Source: an uncultured Lachnospiraceae bacterium
GTDB taxonomy: Bacteria; Bacillota; Clostridia; Lachnospirales; Lachnospiraceae
NCBI GenBank assembly: GCA_910585075.1
Contig: CAJUED010000030.1
Location: 1-46,904 of the forward strand
Length of the DNA stretch: 46,904 nt
Direction of reading: 5' to 3'
Below are positions 25,095-32,271 of this stretch, one piece after another; the stretch's first letter is position 1; each line of letters opens with the position of its first letter. The translations under genes were made by a program, and so were the position numbers. The notes beneath the pieces were generated by a model that was given only the letters and a program-made list of their open reading frames with translations, was not told the DNA's origin and ran no database searches.

Positions 25095-26003
25095 ATGGAA
25101 CGGACAGATAAACAAAATGATGCGGTACTGATGCTGAGAATCAGCAGGGCCTATAATTTAAGAAATGTGGATGATGCCAAAAAAGTCTATGCCTATGTTC
25201 AGGAGAAGAATCCTTTTAAAAGCCAGCTGGGCGAAATATTCCGAAACAGACTGCGGTTATTGGCTAAAGGAGAAATCACCGAATTTCCCTGCCTGTTCTG
25301 CAGAAAAGGAAATGCTCCCGATGGAATTATCTGCCCGGAGTGCATGGGAAAGTTAACGGGTAAAGCTGACCGTTCGGAGCAGAAAAAACAAGCGGAACCT
25401 GTAAGCACAGGGAAACCCTCTCCCGCTCCCATCAGCCGCCCCGGTGCGGCAACGGCAAAGGAGCCTGCTCAAACCGCAATAGCAAGGGCTGGCGAAACGC
25501 CTAAGAAAAAAATATCCCGGAAAAGCAAAATTATTTTGGCAACCGTCCTGACCATGGCAGCCATTATGCTAATCGGCGCATGGGAAGACAGCAAAGGGAG
25601 CGCCTCGTCAGCCTATACCTCATCCTTAAATATAGCAGGCACAAATATGTCAGCTACAAATACGGCAGGCTCGGGCAGGGTTGTGGTGTCCGATCGGAAA
25701 AGTGCAACTGAAATACTCGAGGAAATTTTTCCGCCGTCTGACTATGATATAATCTGTGTGCAGTCGGACCGGATTGTATCAACAAACATGTTTACAGGTG
25801 ACACCGTAAAATATTGGGACATTGATGACGATCTTGAACACACCGAGACCATAATGGCATACTTTTTTTATGTAGATATGTGTGAATACAATGCCCCTGA
25901 CCATCCATATGCCTGGTGTCTTGTCAGCGAAGCGGGGCAGGTAATAGGCTATGGAACACTCATCTCATCCGAGGATCCGGATGCTGTATACAGACTCAAA
26001 TAG
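25095..26003 (+). CDS. Membrane protein with cytoplasmic zinc ribbon, unknown function
   Basis: The protein (302 residues from ATG 25095) starts with a helical segment (about 1-45, NLRNVDDAKKVYAYVQEKNP), then a CxxC-x10-CxxC zinc ribbon (FPCLFCRK ... ICPECMGKL), an Ala/Pro-rich linker, one membrane helix (KSKIILATVLTMAAIMLIGA) and an extracellular domain of about 125 residues without recognisable motif. The predicted topology, cytoplasmic zinc ribbon and outside sensor-like domain, mirrors that of the kinase. GGGGGAA stands 7 nt before the chosen ATG; an ATG five codons earlier is also possible. Likely cotranscribed with the HTH gene. Function unknown. Confidence 0.65.
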   Translation: MERTDKQNDAVLMLRISRAYNLRNVDDAKKVYAYVQEKNPFKSQLGEIFRNRLRLLAKGEITEFPCLFCRKGNAPDGIICPECMGKLTGKADRSEQKKQAEPVSTGKPSPAPISRPGAATAKEPAQTAIARAGETPKKKISRKSKIILATVLTMAAIMLIGAWEDSKGSASSAYTSSLNIAGTNMSATNTAGSGRVVVSDRKSATEILEEIFPPSDYDIICVQSDRIVSTNMFTGDTVKYWDIDDDLEHTETIMAYFFYVDMCEYNAPDHPYAWCLVSEAGQVIGYGTLISSEDPDAVYRLK

Positions 26004-26097
26004 CCTGATTGTTTTCACTTTAAAAAAGCAAAATCCTCAGATGCACTCTTTCAAACAGACATTCACAGGCCATCACACCGTCCTTTCTTTATGAAAC

Positions 26098-26132
26098 CGC
26101 CGCCTCCCGGAATGAAATTTCCAGGGGCGGCG
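26098..26132. terminator. Hairpin behind the zinc-ribbon gene
   Basis: CGCCGCCTCC pairs with GGGGCGGCG with one G-U pair, and GGAA/TTTCC extends the stem inward. It lies about 95 bp after the zinc-ribbon stop and downstream of convergent hflC. No strong T-run follows, so its terminator role is probable but not certain. Confidence 0.45.
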
Positions 26133-26218
26133 TCTCACAGTGCATGACGGCATTTATTTCGATAAGCCTGCTCACAGAGCATAACCGTGTTTCATTCTAC
26201 AAACTGCCGGTGTCTGGT

Positions 26219-26290
26219 ACAATAAGCCCGCTGGCGTTTGATACAATAAGCCTGCTGGCCTTTGGTGCAATAAGCCCGCTGGCGTTTGAT
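26219..26290. repeat. Three tandem 24-bp repeats
   Basis: Units at 26219, 26243 and 26267 read ACAATAAGCC followed by CGCTGGCGTTTGAT, with few substitutions (unit 2 has TGCTGGCCTTTGGT). A partial unit (GATAAGCCTGCT) lies at 26161. The array is in the gap between the zinc-ribbon gene and the 3' end of hflC. The period is a multiple of three and an ORF crosses it, but no ribosome-binding site or family supports a gene. Confidence 0.8.
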
Positions 26291-26318
26291 ACACATGGAT
26301 GTCCAAGTGTATTGTCAC

Positions 26319-27185
26319 TTAATAAAAAATCTGTGCAATGGGTGAGGTTTCGTCAATAATCAAGGTTTTGTTATCTCCTGTCATGGTTGCCTTGGCCGCG
26401 TCAAGGGCTCTTAAAAACAGATAGAAATCCGCCTTTTCCGGGTCATTGTATGTCTCGCTTAATATACGCATATATTCCGCCTCTCCCTTTGCAATGATTT
26501 CCGCCGCCTGGGCATTTGCCTGGGACTGCATGACGATAATCTCCGCGTTGGTGTTGTTGGAAATCTCCTTGGCTTCCTCCTGGCCTTCCGCCTGATAAGT
26601 TGCGGCTATATTGTTCCGCTCGGAAATCATCCGCTCATAAACCGCATTTTTATTTTCATCCGGAAGGTCTAAGGATTTGGTTTCCACCGCAAGCAGCTTA
26701 ATGCCATACTGCCCAAGGGTATCGCCAATGTTGTCCATAATTGCACTGGTCAGCGCCCCGTCACGTCCGCTGATTACTTCCTCCTGGCTCAAACTGCTGA
26801 TTACGTTTTTCAGACTGTTGTATACAATCGTGTCAATACGAAATTCCGCATTGCTCTTTTGTGCGCTCAGAGTCTGGGTGTATTTGTAAGGGTCGTCTAT
26901 CCTCCACAGCACAAAGCAGTCTGCAATCATGGATTTTTTATCTTTGGTCATAACATCACTGACTGCCAGGTCATATAAGAGCACCTCGTTTTGTATGGAT
27001 TCCGCCGTCTGTATAAAAGGAAGTTTCAAACTGAGCCCCGGCGTCTCCCGGATACTCTCAATTCTTCCAAACTGCTTGATAATTGTATATTCGTTAGGAT
27101 ACGTCACCACAAGACATCCCTGGGCCAAAATCAAAACCGCTATGATAATGAAAACAGCAAATACTGTTCCAAGCTTTTTCTTCAT
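26319..27185 (-). CDS. hflC: SPFH/prohibitin-domain membrane protein HflC
   Basis: The 288-residue protein has an N-terminal membrane anchor (about 5-25), an SPFH domain (YPNEYTIIKQFGRIESIRETP, MIADCFVLWRIDDPYKYTQT) and a long coiled coil rich in Ala/Glu (ISERNNIAATYQAEGQEEAK, SQANAQAAEIIAKGEAEYMR). HflC and HflK form a ring complex that controls FtsH protease. The Cys in LAQGCLV resembles a lipobox, as sometimes seen. I choose the ATG at 27185 (AAAGGA 8 nt upstream); the ATG 11 codons earlier lies inside the leader repeat. It is the second gene of the hflK-hflC operon, 94 bp after hflK. Confidence 0.9.
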   Translation of the reverse strand: MKKKLGTVFAVFIIIAVLILAQGCLVVTYPNEYTIIKQFGRIESIRETPGLSLKLPFIQTAESIQNEVLLYDLAVSDVMTKDKKSMIADCFVLWRIDDPYKYTQTLSAQKSNAEFRIDTIVYNSLKNVISSLSQEEVISGRDGALTSAIMDNIGDTLGQYGIKLLAVETKSLDLPDENKNAVYERMISERNNIAATYQAEGQEEAKEISNNTNAEIIVMQSQANAQAAEIIAKGEAEYMRILSETYNDPEKADFYLFLRALDAAKATMTGDNKTLIIDETSPIAQIFY

Positions 27186-27215
27186 AATTTTCATCCTTTC
27201 TGCGCTGCTTTTTCG
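27186..27215 (-). repeat. Leader motif AAAAAGCAGCGCAGAAA (copy 3, short form)
   Basis: GCGAAAAAGCAGCGCAGAAA on the minus strand stands directly before the AAAGGA site of hflC. It is shared with the leaders of the rubredoxin gene (10167) and citD (35387), which have a longer hairpin part. Confidence 0.65.
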
Positions 27216-27279
27216 CACTTACATCCTTTCCTTTTCTCTATTTCGCTATGCTTATGCCAGCTCGATACCAAAAACAGCT

Positions 27280-28401
27280 TTATTCATCCTCCGCCTCTGC
27301 GTCCGCTTCACTGTTTTGGTCAGCATTTCCGCCGGCATCTTTTGCACCGGTGCCATTATCGACTGCGCCGCTATTTCCCATACCGAAATTTTCCGCACTT
27401 CCGGTACCGCCTTTTAATATGGAAGAATCAATAAAGGATTCCAAAGGCAGCATGGTCTGGGTAGTGCCGTTGCTCTTTTCAATAATAATCTTCATATCAG
27501 GTAAAATTTCTTCCATGGTTTCATAGAACATTCTCTGCTTGGTGATCAGCGGATATTTCTGGTACTCCGCATAAAGCTCATTTAACCGGGCGGTCTGCCC
27601 TTTCGCTTCATTGATGCGCTCCTCCGCCTGGGCCTGGGCCGTCTTTACGGTCTCGTCCGCAAGGGCTCTGGCTGCGGGGATATCCTCATTCCGTTTCTGG
27701 TTTGCCCTGTTAATGGAAGTTTCCTTTCCCTGCTTGGCATTTTCCACATTTTTAAAAGCGTTGATTACCTCCTGAGTAGGCGGTTCCGCATCCTGTATGG
27801 TAATGTTCACAAGCTGAATACCGATATCCTCCGCATCCAGACGGGTAATGATCTTGTCCTTGATGGACGCCTGAATTTCATTTTTACCTGTGGTAATAAC
27901 ACTGTCCACGTCATAAAGGCCAATGGTATCGCGGATATAGCTCTGGGTCAGGTTCTTCAAAATTGCCACCGGGTTCTCTGAGGAATAAAGATACTTCACC
28001 GGGTCGGTCACCCTGTATTCCACATAAAAATCCACATTCACAAAATTGTAATCTCTGGTGATCATGAAAGATTCCCCGTCAACAGACTCTCCCGACTCCG
28101 CATCATACCCTATGGAAAATCCATTGATTGTCTTCGGCACCTTAGCCAGGTGTTGTACATAGGGAAGCTTTACGTGAATACCGGACTGTTCCACAATCGA
28201 CGGCGTCCCGAAGGTAGTAATAACAGCATATTCGTTTTCCTTCAGGGAATAAATACTCCCTGCAAATAGATACAATATCACAAAAGCGCACACAATAACA
28301 ATCGATATTATACCTGCTGTCTTTCCACTCTTTTCGCCTTTCTTTTTACCGCCCTGGTTAGGCTGTTCATATACGGTTTCTTTTTTTCTTCCTTTAAACA
28401 T
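27280..28401 (-). CDS. hflK: SPFH/prohibitin-domain membrane protein HflK
   Basis: The 373-residue protein has a cytoplasmic basic N-terminus, a membrane helix (about 30-52), the SPFH domain (LKENEYAVITTFGTPSIVEQ, FVNVDFYVEYRVTDPVKYLY) and a coiled coil (QPTQEVINAFKNVENAKQGK-like, ADETVKTAQAQAEERINEAK). The acidic, Gly/Ala-rich tail is typical of HflK. Gene order hflK-hflC is conserved. Transcription begins at a consensus promoter and passes through a yybP-ykoY riboswitch and terminator, an unusual control for these genes. AAAGGAGG precedes the ATG. Confidence 0.9.
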   Translation of the reverse strand: MFKGRKKETVYEQPNQGGKKKGEKSGKTAGIISIVIVCAFVILYLFAGSIYSLKENEYAVITTFGTPSIVEQSGIHVKLPYVQHLAKVPKTINGFSIGYDAESGESVDGESFMITRDYNFVNVDFYVEYRVTDPVKYLYSSENPVAILKNLTQSYIRDTIGLYDVDSVITTGKNEIQASIKDKIITRLDAEDIGIQLVNITIQDAEPPTQEVINAFKNVENAKQGKETSINRANQKRNEDIPAARALADETVKTAQAQAEERINEAKGQTARLNELYAEYQKYPLITKQRMFYETMEEILPDMKIIIEKSNGTTQTMLPLESFIDSSILKGGTGSAENFGMGNSGAVDNGTGAKDAGGNADQNSEADAEAEDE

Positions 28402-28425
28402 ACTTTTTCCTCCTTTTTTGTTTAA

Positions 28426-28578
28426 TAAAAAAAGACCTTTATCACAGCTTTATGCTGTAATAAAAGTCTTGCTACGGCTTTGTTATTTCCGGATTCGAAT
28501 CGGATGTTTCCATCGTCCTGACGGTTCGAACATACTTAAGGCTCCGCCTTAAATATCAGCTACTCCCTTTTACTTGTT
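28426..28578 (-). promoter_or_regulatory. yybP-ykoY (Mn2+) riboswitch with terminator, upstream of hflKC
   Basis: The minus-strand leader starts with GTAAAAGGGAGTAGCTGATA (28554-28573), the family's 5' hallmark, and ends with AAAGCCGTAGCAAGACTTTT, the 3' hallmark. Between them are the hairpin TTAAGGC/GGA/GCCTTAA and the CGTCAGGACGATGG segment. P1 is formed by GTAAAAG (28567-28573) with CTTTTAT (28460-28466). The same CTTTTAT is in the 5' arm of a long terminator hairpin (28432-28470) followed by TTTTTTT. Stabilising P1 would therefore prevent termination, an ON switch as known for Mn2+ sensing members. Recognition is from remembered family consensus, not from a covariance search. Confidence 0.72.
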
Positions 28579-28584
28579 AAAACT

Positions 28585-28613
28585 ATACTAGCATATTGTT
28601 AATTTTTTGTCAA
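28585..28613 (-). promoter_or_regulatory. Promoter of the riboswitch-hflKC transcript
   Basis: TTGACA (28608-28613) and TAGTAT (28585-28590) are exactly 17 bp apart on the minus strand. The predicted start near 28578 lies just before the riboswitch 5' hallmark. Confidence 0.85.
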
Positions 28614-28733
28614 TATATTTTTGACGAATTTCACCTTACGCTCTAGTTATTTTCTGTTTTTTTGATTATATTGCATTTAATTTCTGAATATTTTGTATTT
28701 TATTCATAATTCTAAGTGTTATTTTATTAATTA

Positions 28734-28944
28734 TCATTTTTTTGAAAGATATTGCATCTCATTTTTAAAGAAAAGAATGTTATCCTTCACCCATATTTTC
28801 GCTGTTATACCTTCTTTATCCCTTAAAATCATTCTTTCGGCGTCAATTCCAGTATGGTTCTCACTTATTTTCAGCCGACAGCACGGCCTTGTCCTTATGA
28901 CGCTTTATGGCCTTTCTTTTCAGAACAAAAATTAAATTTGACAC
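28734..28944 (-). pseudogene. Possible small gene split by a +1 frame change
   Basis: On the minus strand a GTG at 28944 opens a 27-codon frame reading MSNLIFVLKRKAIKRHKDKA then VLSAENK and a stop. One base further the +1 frame continues directly as SENHTGIDAERMILRDKEGI, then TAKIWVKDNILFF, to a stop at 28734. The composition after the junction looks like real protein, and together they make about 69 residues. The junction is AAT-AAG-TGA-G. Either it is a small decayed gene or a coincidence; no ribosome-binding site is visible. The rest of the 28614-29154 gap shows no other gene. Confidence 0.35.
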
Positions 28945-29154
28945 ATAATGCTGCATAAGCTATAATCTTAATGTATGAAATACCTGTGAATCAAATTACT
29001 AAGGTCAGAAAGACGCCCGATACACTCATAAGAGTGCCTAAGAGGATGGACACGCCGCCTTCCTGTTATTTGATAGACGCAGAGATGTAGCATATCCAGC
29101 TGTTAATGCATTTCTTTTTACATATTATAACTTTCTTTAATTTCAAAGAAAAAT

Positions 29155-29183
29155 TTTACTGTTTATTTTCCCATAATTAGTAT
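29155..29183 (+). promoter_or_regulatory. Promoter of the hicB-abi unit
   Basis: TTTACT (29155-29160) and TAGTAT (29178-29183) are 17 bp apart, about 30 bp before the hicB-like start codon. Confidence 0.5.
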
Positions 29184-29213
29184 GTTATTATGGTAATGCA
29201 GAGAGGTACCCAT

Positions 29214-29586
29214 ATGTTATCCGCTTATCCCACTTGCTTCATCAAGGAAGGAAATGCATATTCCGTTATTTTCCCCGATTTAAATAATCTGGCAACTTGC
29301 GGACAACACTCTTGACGAAGCTTTTACCATGGCAGTTGACTGCCTTGCAGGCTATCTCTACCAGCTTCAAAAAAACGGAGATAATGTTCCTTCCCCGTCT
29401 TCTGTTGACGGCATTGATATAGCCCAAATTGCTGAAAAATTGGAAGCCTCTGTTGACGTGGCACTTGTAAATATTATCACGGTAGACGTGGCTGAATATG
29501 CAAAAGTACATTTTGAAAAATCTGTGAGGAAGGTTCTTACCATCCCCGCACAGCTCAACAAAGCTGCTTTGGAGGAAAATATATGA
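29214..29586 (+). pseudogene. HicB-like antitoxin, interrupted by a frameshift
   Basis: From ATG 29214 the frame encodes MLSAYPTCFIKEGNAYSVIF then PDLNNLATCG, the typical partial RNase H-like HicB start (PDLxG..T.G). It then runs to TGA at 29313-29315. In the next frame the family sequence continues as NTLDEAFTMAVDCLAGYLYQ and goes on to 29586 with a C-terminal part that may be a ribbon-helix-helix region (YAKVHFEKSVRKVLTIPAQL). A single-base change near GGACAACAC restores one protein of about 123 residues. No HicA toxin gene is found on either side. Its end overlaps the start of the Abi-alpha gene. It may be a pseudogene, a sequencing error, or a recoded gene. Confidence 0.7.
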
Positions 29587-30362
29587 ATGGACATAAAACT
29601 ATTAATACTATACTTAATGCCGAACCCTCTCCCTCTATAGATAATGCCCTTAAAAACTTGAGTGATAAACCTACTCTTGCTATCGGAACCACCTTTGCCG
29701 ATTTATGGGAGCTCGTCTTCGGAGGTATATCTTATCATTCTGAAAAGAAGAAGATAGAATATAAACATAAACTAGAAGTCTATCGCAAAGAACTATCAGA
29801 TTCTATACAGCAAATTCCTCCTGAAAAAATGGTTGAGCCATCAATTCAGATAACTGCACAGGCTTTAGATAATTCAAAATATTGTATCCAAGAAAAAGAC
29901 CTACGACAAATGTTCACCTCTTTAATAAGCCATTCTATGAACATTGATTATTCCAATGATATACATCCTTCTTTCGCAGAAATTTTGAAGCAAATGTCCC
30001 CCTTAGACGCTTCCGTAATCAAATGTTTTAAAAATTCTAAAACAAATGGCTATCCTATTGGCCGATATCAGTTAAAGGAGCAAAATGGTTATAAATTATT
30101 ACTGGATAATGTTTTTCTGCAATACCCAAATTCATACCTGCCCGGAAATTCTCTTGCAATATCTTCTTTATCTCGCCTTGGTCTGTTACAAGTTGCATAT
30201 GATGAATGGTTATTAAGTACTAATTATGCGCCTTTTGAGGAACATTTTTGGTTTAACCGACTTCAAAATGAGTTTCCAGACAAAACAGTCGAATTGCAAA
30301 AGGGCTTGGTGCGGTTAACTCCTCTTGGACGTTCATTTGTTATTGTATGTGTTCCTGATTAA
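29583..30362 (+). CDS. Abi-alpha / DUF4393 family protein (putative abortive infection)
   Basis: The 259-residue protein resembles the DUF4393 (Abi-alpha) family: an N-terminal part with GTTFADLWELVFGGISYHSE, a helical KIEYKHKLEVYRKELSDSI segment, EPSIQITAQALDNSKYCIQE and the central LRQMFTSLISHSMN, then a C-terminal winged-helix-like part (SSLSRLGLLQV, GLVRLTPLGRSFVIVCV). Family members occur beside phage-defence and toxin genes. GGAGG precedes the ATG, which overlaps the hicB-like stop, so the two are translationally coupled. The mechanism is unknown. The base composition is clearly AT-richer than that of the metabolic genes around, suggesting transfer. Confidence 0.75.
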   Translation: MNGHKTINTILNAEPSPSIDNALKNLSDKPTLAIGTTFADLWELVFGGISYHSEKKKIEYKHKLEVYRKELSDSIQQIPPEKMVEPSIQITAQALDNSKYCIQEKDLRQMFTSLISHSMNIDYSNDIHPSFAEILKQMSPLDASVIKCFKNSKTNGYPIGRYQLKEQNGYKLLLDNVFLQYPNSYLPGNSLAISSLSRLGLLQVAYDEWLLSTNYAPFEEHFWFNRLQNEFPDKTVELQKGLVRLTPLGRSFVIVCVPD

Positions 30363-30485
30363 ACTTTCCCTTTTTAATCACACAGCTATATGATTTAACA
30401 CTTCTTCCAGTGCCAATTTCGTCAATGCACCCTGTTAAAATATTAAAATATTTTTAAATAGCATTTGTTATAGTTGCAATAATGA

Positions 30486-30514
30486 TTGCCATCTTCAATA
30501 TAATCACATATAAT
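30486..30514 (+). promoter_or_regulatory. Promoter of the type III toxin-antitoxin locus
   Basis: TTGCCA (30486-30491) and consensus TATAAT (30509-30514) are 17 bp apart. The predicted start near 30521 is just ahead of the first antitoxin repeat. A second TATAAT lies at 30520-30525. Confidence 0.75.
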
Positions 30515-30520
30515 AAGGGT

Positions 30521-30660
30521 ATAATAAGATTATCGCCTGAGAGCAGGGCGAGCTAAAAATAAAAACGGCTCAATGGATGATTCTCCTTGTAGAGCACAAG
30601 GAGCTTAAACAAAAGAAGGCTCAATGGATGATACCCTCTGTTTATGCAGAGGGTATTTTT
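30521..30660 (+). ncRNA. Type III antitoxin RNA: two 51-nt repeats and terminator
   Basis: Two units, 30531-30581 and 30582-30632, each consist of a short stem-loop (CGCCT..AGGGCG; CTCCTT..AAGGAG), an A-rich linker and the identical end GGCTCAATGGATGAT. Directly behind lies an intrinsic terminator, ACCCTCTG/TTTATG/CAGAGGGT (30633-30654) with ATTTTT. This repeat array-terminator-toxin order defines type III toxin-antitoxin loci, in which the toxin cuts the repeat transcript into units that bind and inhibit it. The terminator sets the ratio of antitoxin RNA to toxin mRNA. Confidence 0.85.
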
Positions 30661-30672
30661 ATAGGAGTACAT

Positions 30673-31086
30673 ATGCATCTCAAAATACTTTCCGAAAAAT
30701 TTTATCATAACTACTCACATTGTGTGGAAATCCTGAAAAAGAAAGACAGACCATACGCCTGTCTCACCTTAGAGCTTAACGGCGTGTTATTTGCTATCCC
30801 ATTTCGACATCATATCAAGCATCAATATGCATTTCATACATTAGGAGAAGCCGGGCTTGATTACACAAAGTCTGTTGTCATCACAGATATGCACTTTTTA
30901 GCTGATGATAAACCATCTATCGAAAGCAAGGAGTTCTACATCATAAAACGTAAAGAACAAAAAATACGCTATGATTTTTCGAAATATATTAACCAATATA
31001 AGCGGGCCATGAAGCATCGTGATAACCCAAGGAGCAAAAATATATTGCAATATAGTACCTTAAAATATTTTGAAGAATATTTATAA
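30673..31086 (+). CDS. Type III toxin-antitoxin endoribonuclease, ToxN/AbiQ superfamily
   Basis: The 137-residue protein resembles the shorter (TenpN/CptN-like) members of the ToxN/AbiQ group: KILSEKFYHNYSHCVEILKK, then the conserved core RPYACLTLELNGVLFAIPF and HHIKHQYAFHT, and a C-terminal IKRKEQKIRYDFSKYINQYK helix. Such toxins are sequence-specific RNases held inactive by their repeat RNA and act in plasmid maintenance or abortive phage infection. The start is ATG 30673 with AGGAG five bases upstream, 13 nt after the terminator T-run. Upstream in-frame codons would read through the antitoxin repeats and are rejected. The subfamily is not certain. Confidence 0.82.
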   Translation: MHLKILSEKFYHNYSHCVEILKKKDRPYACLTLELNGVLFAIPFRHHIKHQYAFHTLGEAGLDYTKSVVITDMHFLADDKPSIESKEFYIIKRKEQKIRYDFSKYINQYKRAMKHRDNPRSKNILQYSTLKYFEEYL

Positions 31087-31206
31087 CATGTGGTCTCTGA
31101 TATTATCTATTTTCAATACCTTTTGAAAGTCTAAATAAACGAAGATTTATAGCAAAACTTCAAAAGAGCTTTCAATAGCTGCTTTTATTCTGCTATGGAT
31201 TCGGCT

Positions 31207-32271
31207 TTATGACCGCCCCTCCAGGCTCTGCTCATACGCGGTTACCGCCGGGTCCTTCATCTGAAAACACCGGAACCATTCTTTGGTCTCCTCATTCTTT
31301 TCGGTAAGGGACCTGTTTTTGTAAAGGAATCGTGTCAACGCATAGCAGTCCACCCAGATTTCATTATTGCCTTCCTTTTGAGACTCGTCAAATATCAGCT
31401 GTAATCCCCAATGGAGATGCACCGTTTCAATGTTGTTTGTATTCTCCACTTTACTGTAACCGGTATGCCCCATGTAGCCAATTACATCCCCGGCAGTCAC
31501 AACACTCCCCTCTTTCAGGTCAAGTGCATACGGGAAATTCTGACGCAGGTGGGCGTAGTAATAGTACCGCTTGCCGTCAAAACTGCGGATACCTATACGC
31601 CAGCCTCCATATTGGTTCCAGCCAAGGGCTTCCACATAACCGGATTCCACCGCAATGATTGGTGTACCAATCTGCCCCATCATATCATGTCCTAGGTGGG
31701 GCCTTTTATATCCATAGCTGCGGGATGAGCCAAAATCGTCATAGTCGCTGTACTCAAATCCCCTGGCTATGGGAGAAAAGGCTTTCAGACCGTACACTTT
31801 TTTCCAGACTTTTTCACCGGTTTCATTTTCCTGCTCTATCTCATACTCTCCTACCATACCGCCCAGCACCGCATCATATGCCTCATAGTAATAATCGTAA
31901 TATTCCATGTCTTTTGTCAGTTTGTCTATTGTAGTTTCCCCTTCAGAAAGCTCCTTGGCCAGCTTTTGCATCAGGGAAACACTGCTCTTATCAAAGCTGC
32001 CTCCGCCCTTGGCCCCGGCATAAGCCAGCAGTTCAATCCAGTTAAGATGCACAGGCGCTTCATAGCTCCCCACATCCAAATCGTAAGCCGTGCACAGCGC
32101 CTCATAGGTAATGTTGAAGTCCACCCACTTAATATAATTTCCATTGGTACCGGCCGCTACCTCAATGGCGTTTGGTTCTTTGTGGATATTTCCTTTTTCT
32201 ATCAGAAGGCAGATCGCCGCAAGAAGAAAGCAGCATATAAGAATGGAAAGCTGATAACGAATCTTTTTCAT
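31207..32271 (-). CDS. M23 family metallopeptidase, membrane-anchored or secreted
   Basis: The 354-residue protein has an N-terminal signal anchor (KKIRYQLSILICCFLLAAIC) and a C-terminal M23/LytM domain with the Zn ligands in HLGHD and HLHWG, and the G-T-P-I-I-A-VESGYVEALGW and GDVIGYMGHTG segments of the fold. The middle 150 residues have no recognised motif; similar proteins occur in sporulating clostridia, where SpoIIQ-like M23 proteins are membrane-bound. It should cut peptidoglycan cross-links or bind a partner. The catalytic ligands appear intact. I start at ATG 32271, preceded by ACAGGA, not at an ATG 28 codons earlier. Confidence 0.87.
   Translation of the reverse strand: MKKIRYQLSILICCFLLAAICLLIEKGNIHKEPNAIEVAAGTNGNYIKWVDFNITYEALCTAYDLDVGSYEAPVHLNWIELLAYAGAKGGGSFDKSSVSLMQKLAKELSEGETTIDKLTKDMEYYDYYYEAYDAVLGGMVGEYEIEQENETGEKVWKKVYGLKAFSPIARGFEYSDYDDFGSSRSYGYKRPHLGHDMMGQIGTPIIAVESGYVEALGWNQYGGWRIGIRSFDGKRYYYYAHLRQNFPYALDLKEGSVVTAGDVIGYMGHTGYSKVENTNNIETVHLHWGLQLIFDESQKEGNNEIWVDCYALTRFLYKNRSLTEKNEETKEWFRCFQMKDPAVTAYEQSLEGRS

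Noticed and set aside
26144..26359. 71-codon plus-strand ORF over the tandem repeats
   Set aside because: It is produced by the repeat period, lacks a ribosome-binding site and runs into the 3' end of hflC on the other strand.
28480..28545. tRNA-like T-loops (TTCGAAT, GGTTCGAAC) upstream of hflK
   Set aside because: No acceptor, D or anticodon arms fit; the strings lie within the yybP-ykoY type leader.
28693..28935. Plus-strand ORF of 80 codons in the hflK to hicB gap
   Set aside because: It is the antisense of the split minus-strand ORF, has no ribosome-binding site, and its Phe/Ile/Ser-rich product looks like an AT-rich accident.
30531..30632. CRISPR-like array
   Set aside because: Only two direct repeats whose period includes stem-loops, no spacers and no cas genes; fits type III antitoxin RNA.
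30577..30672. Longer toxin start at 30577
   Set aside because: These codons lie in the antitoxin repeats and terminator; ATG 30673 has AGGAG and is the family start.
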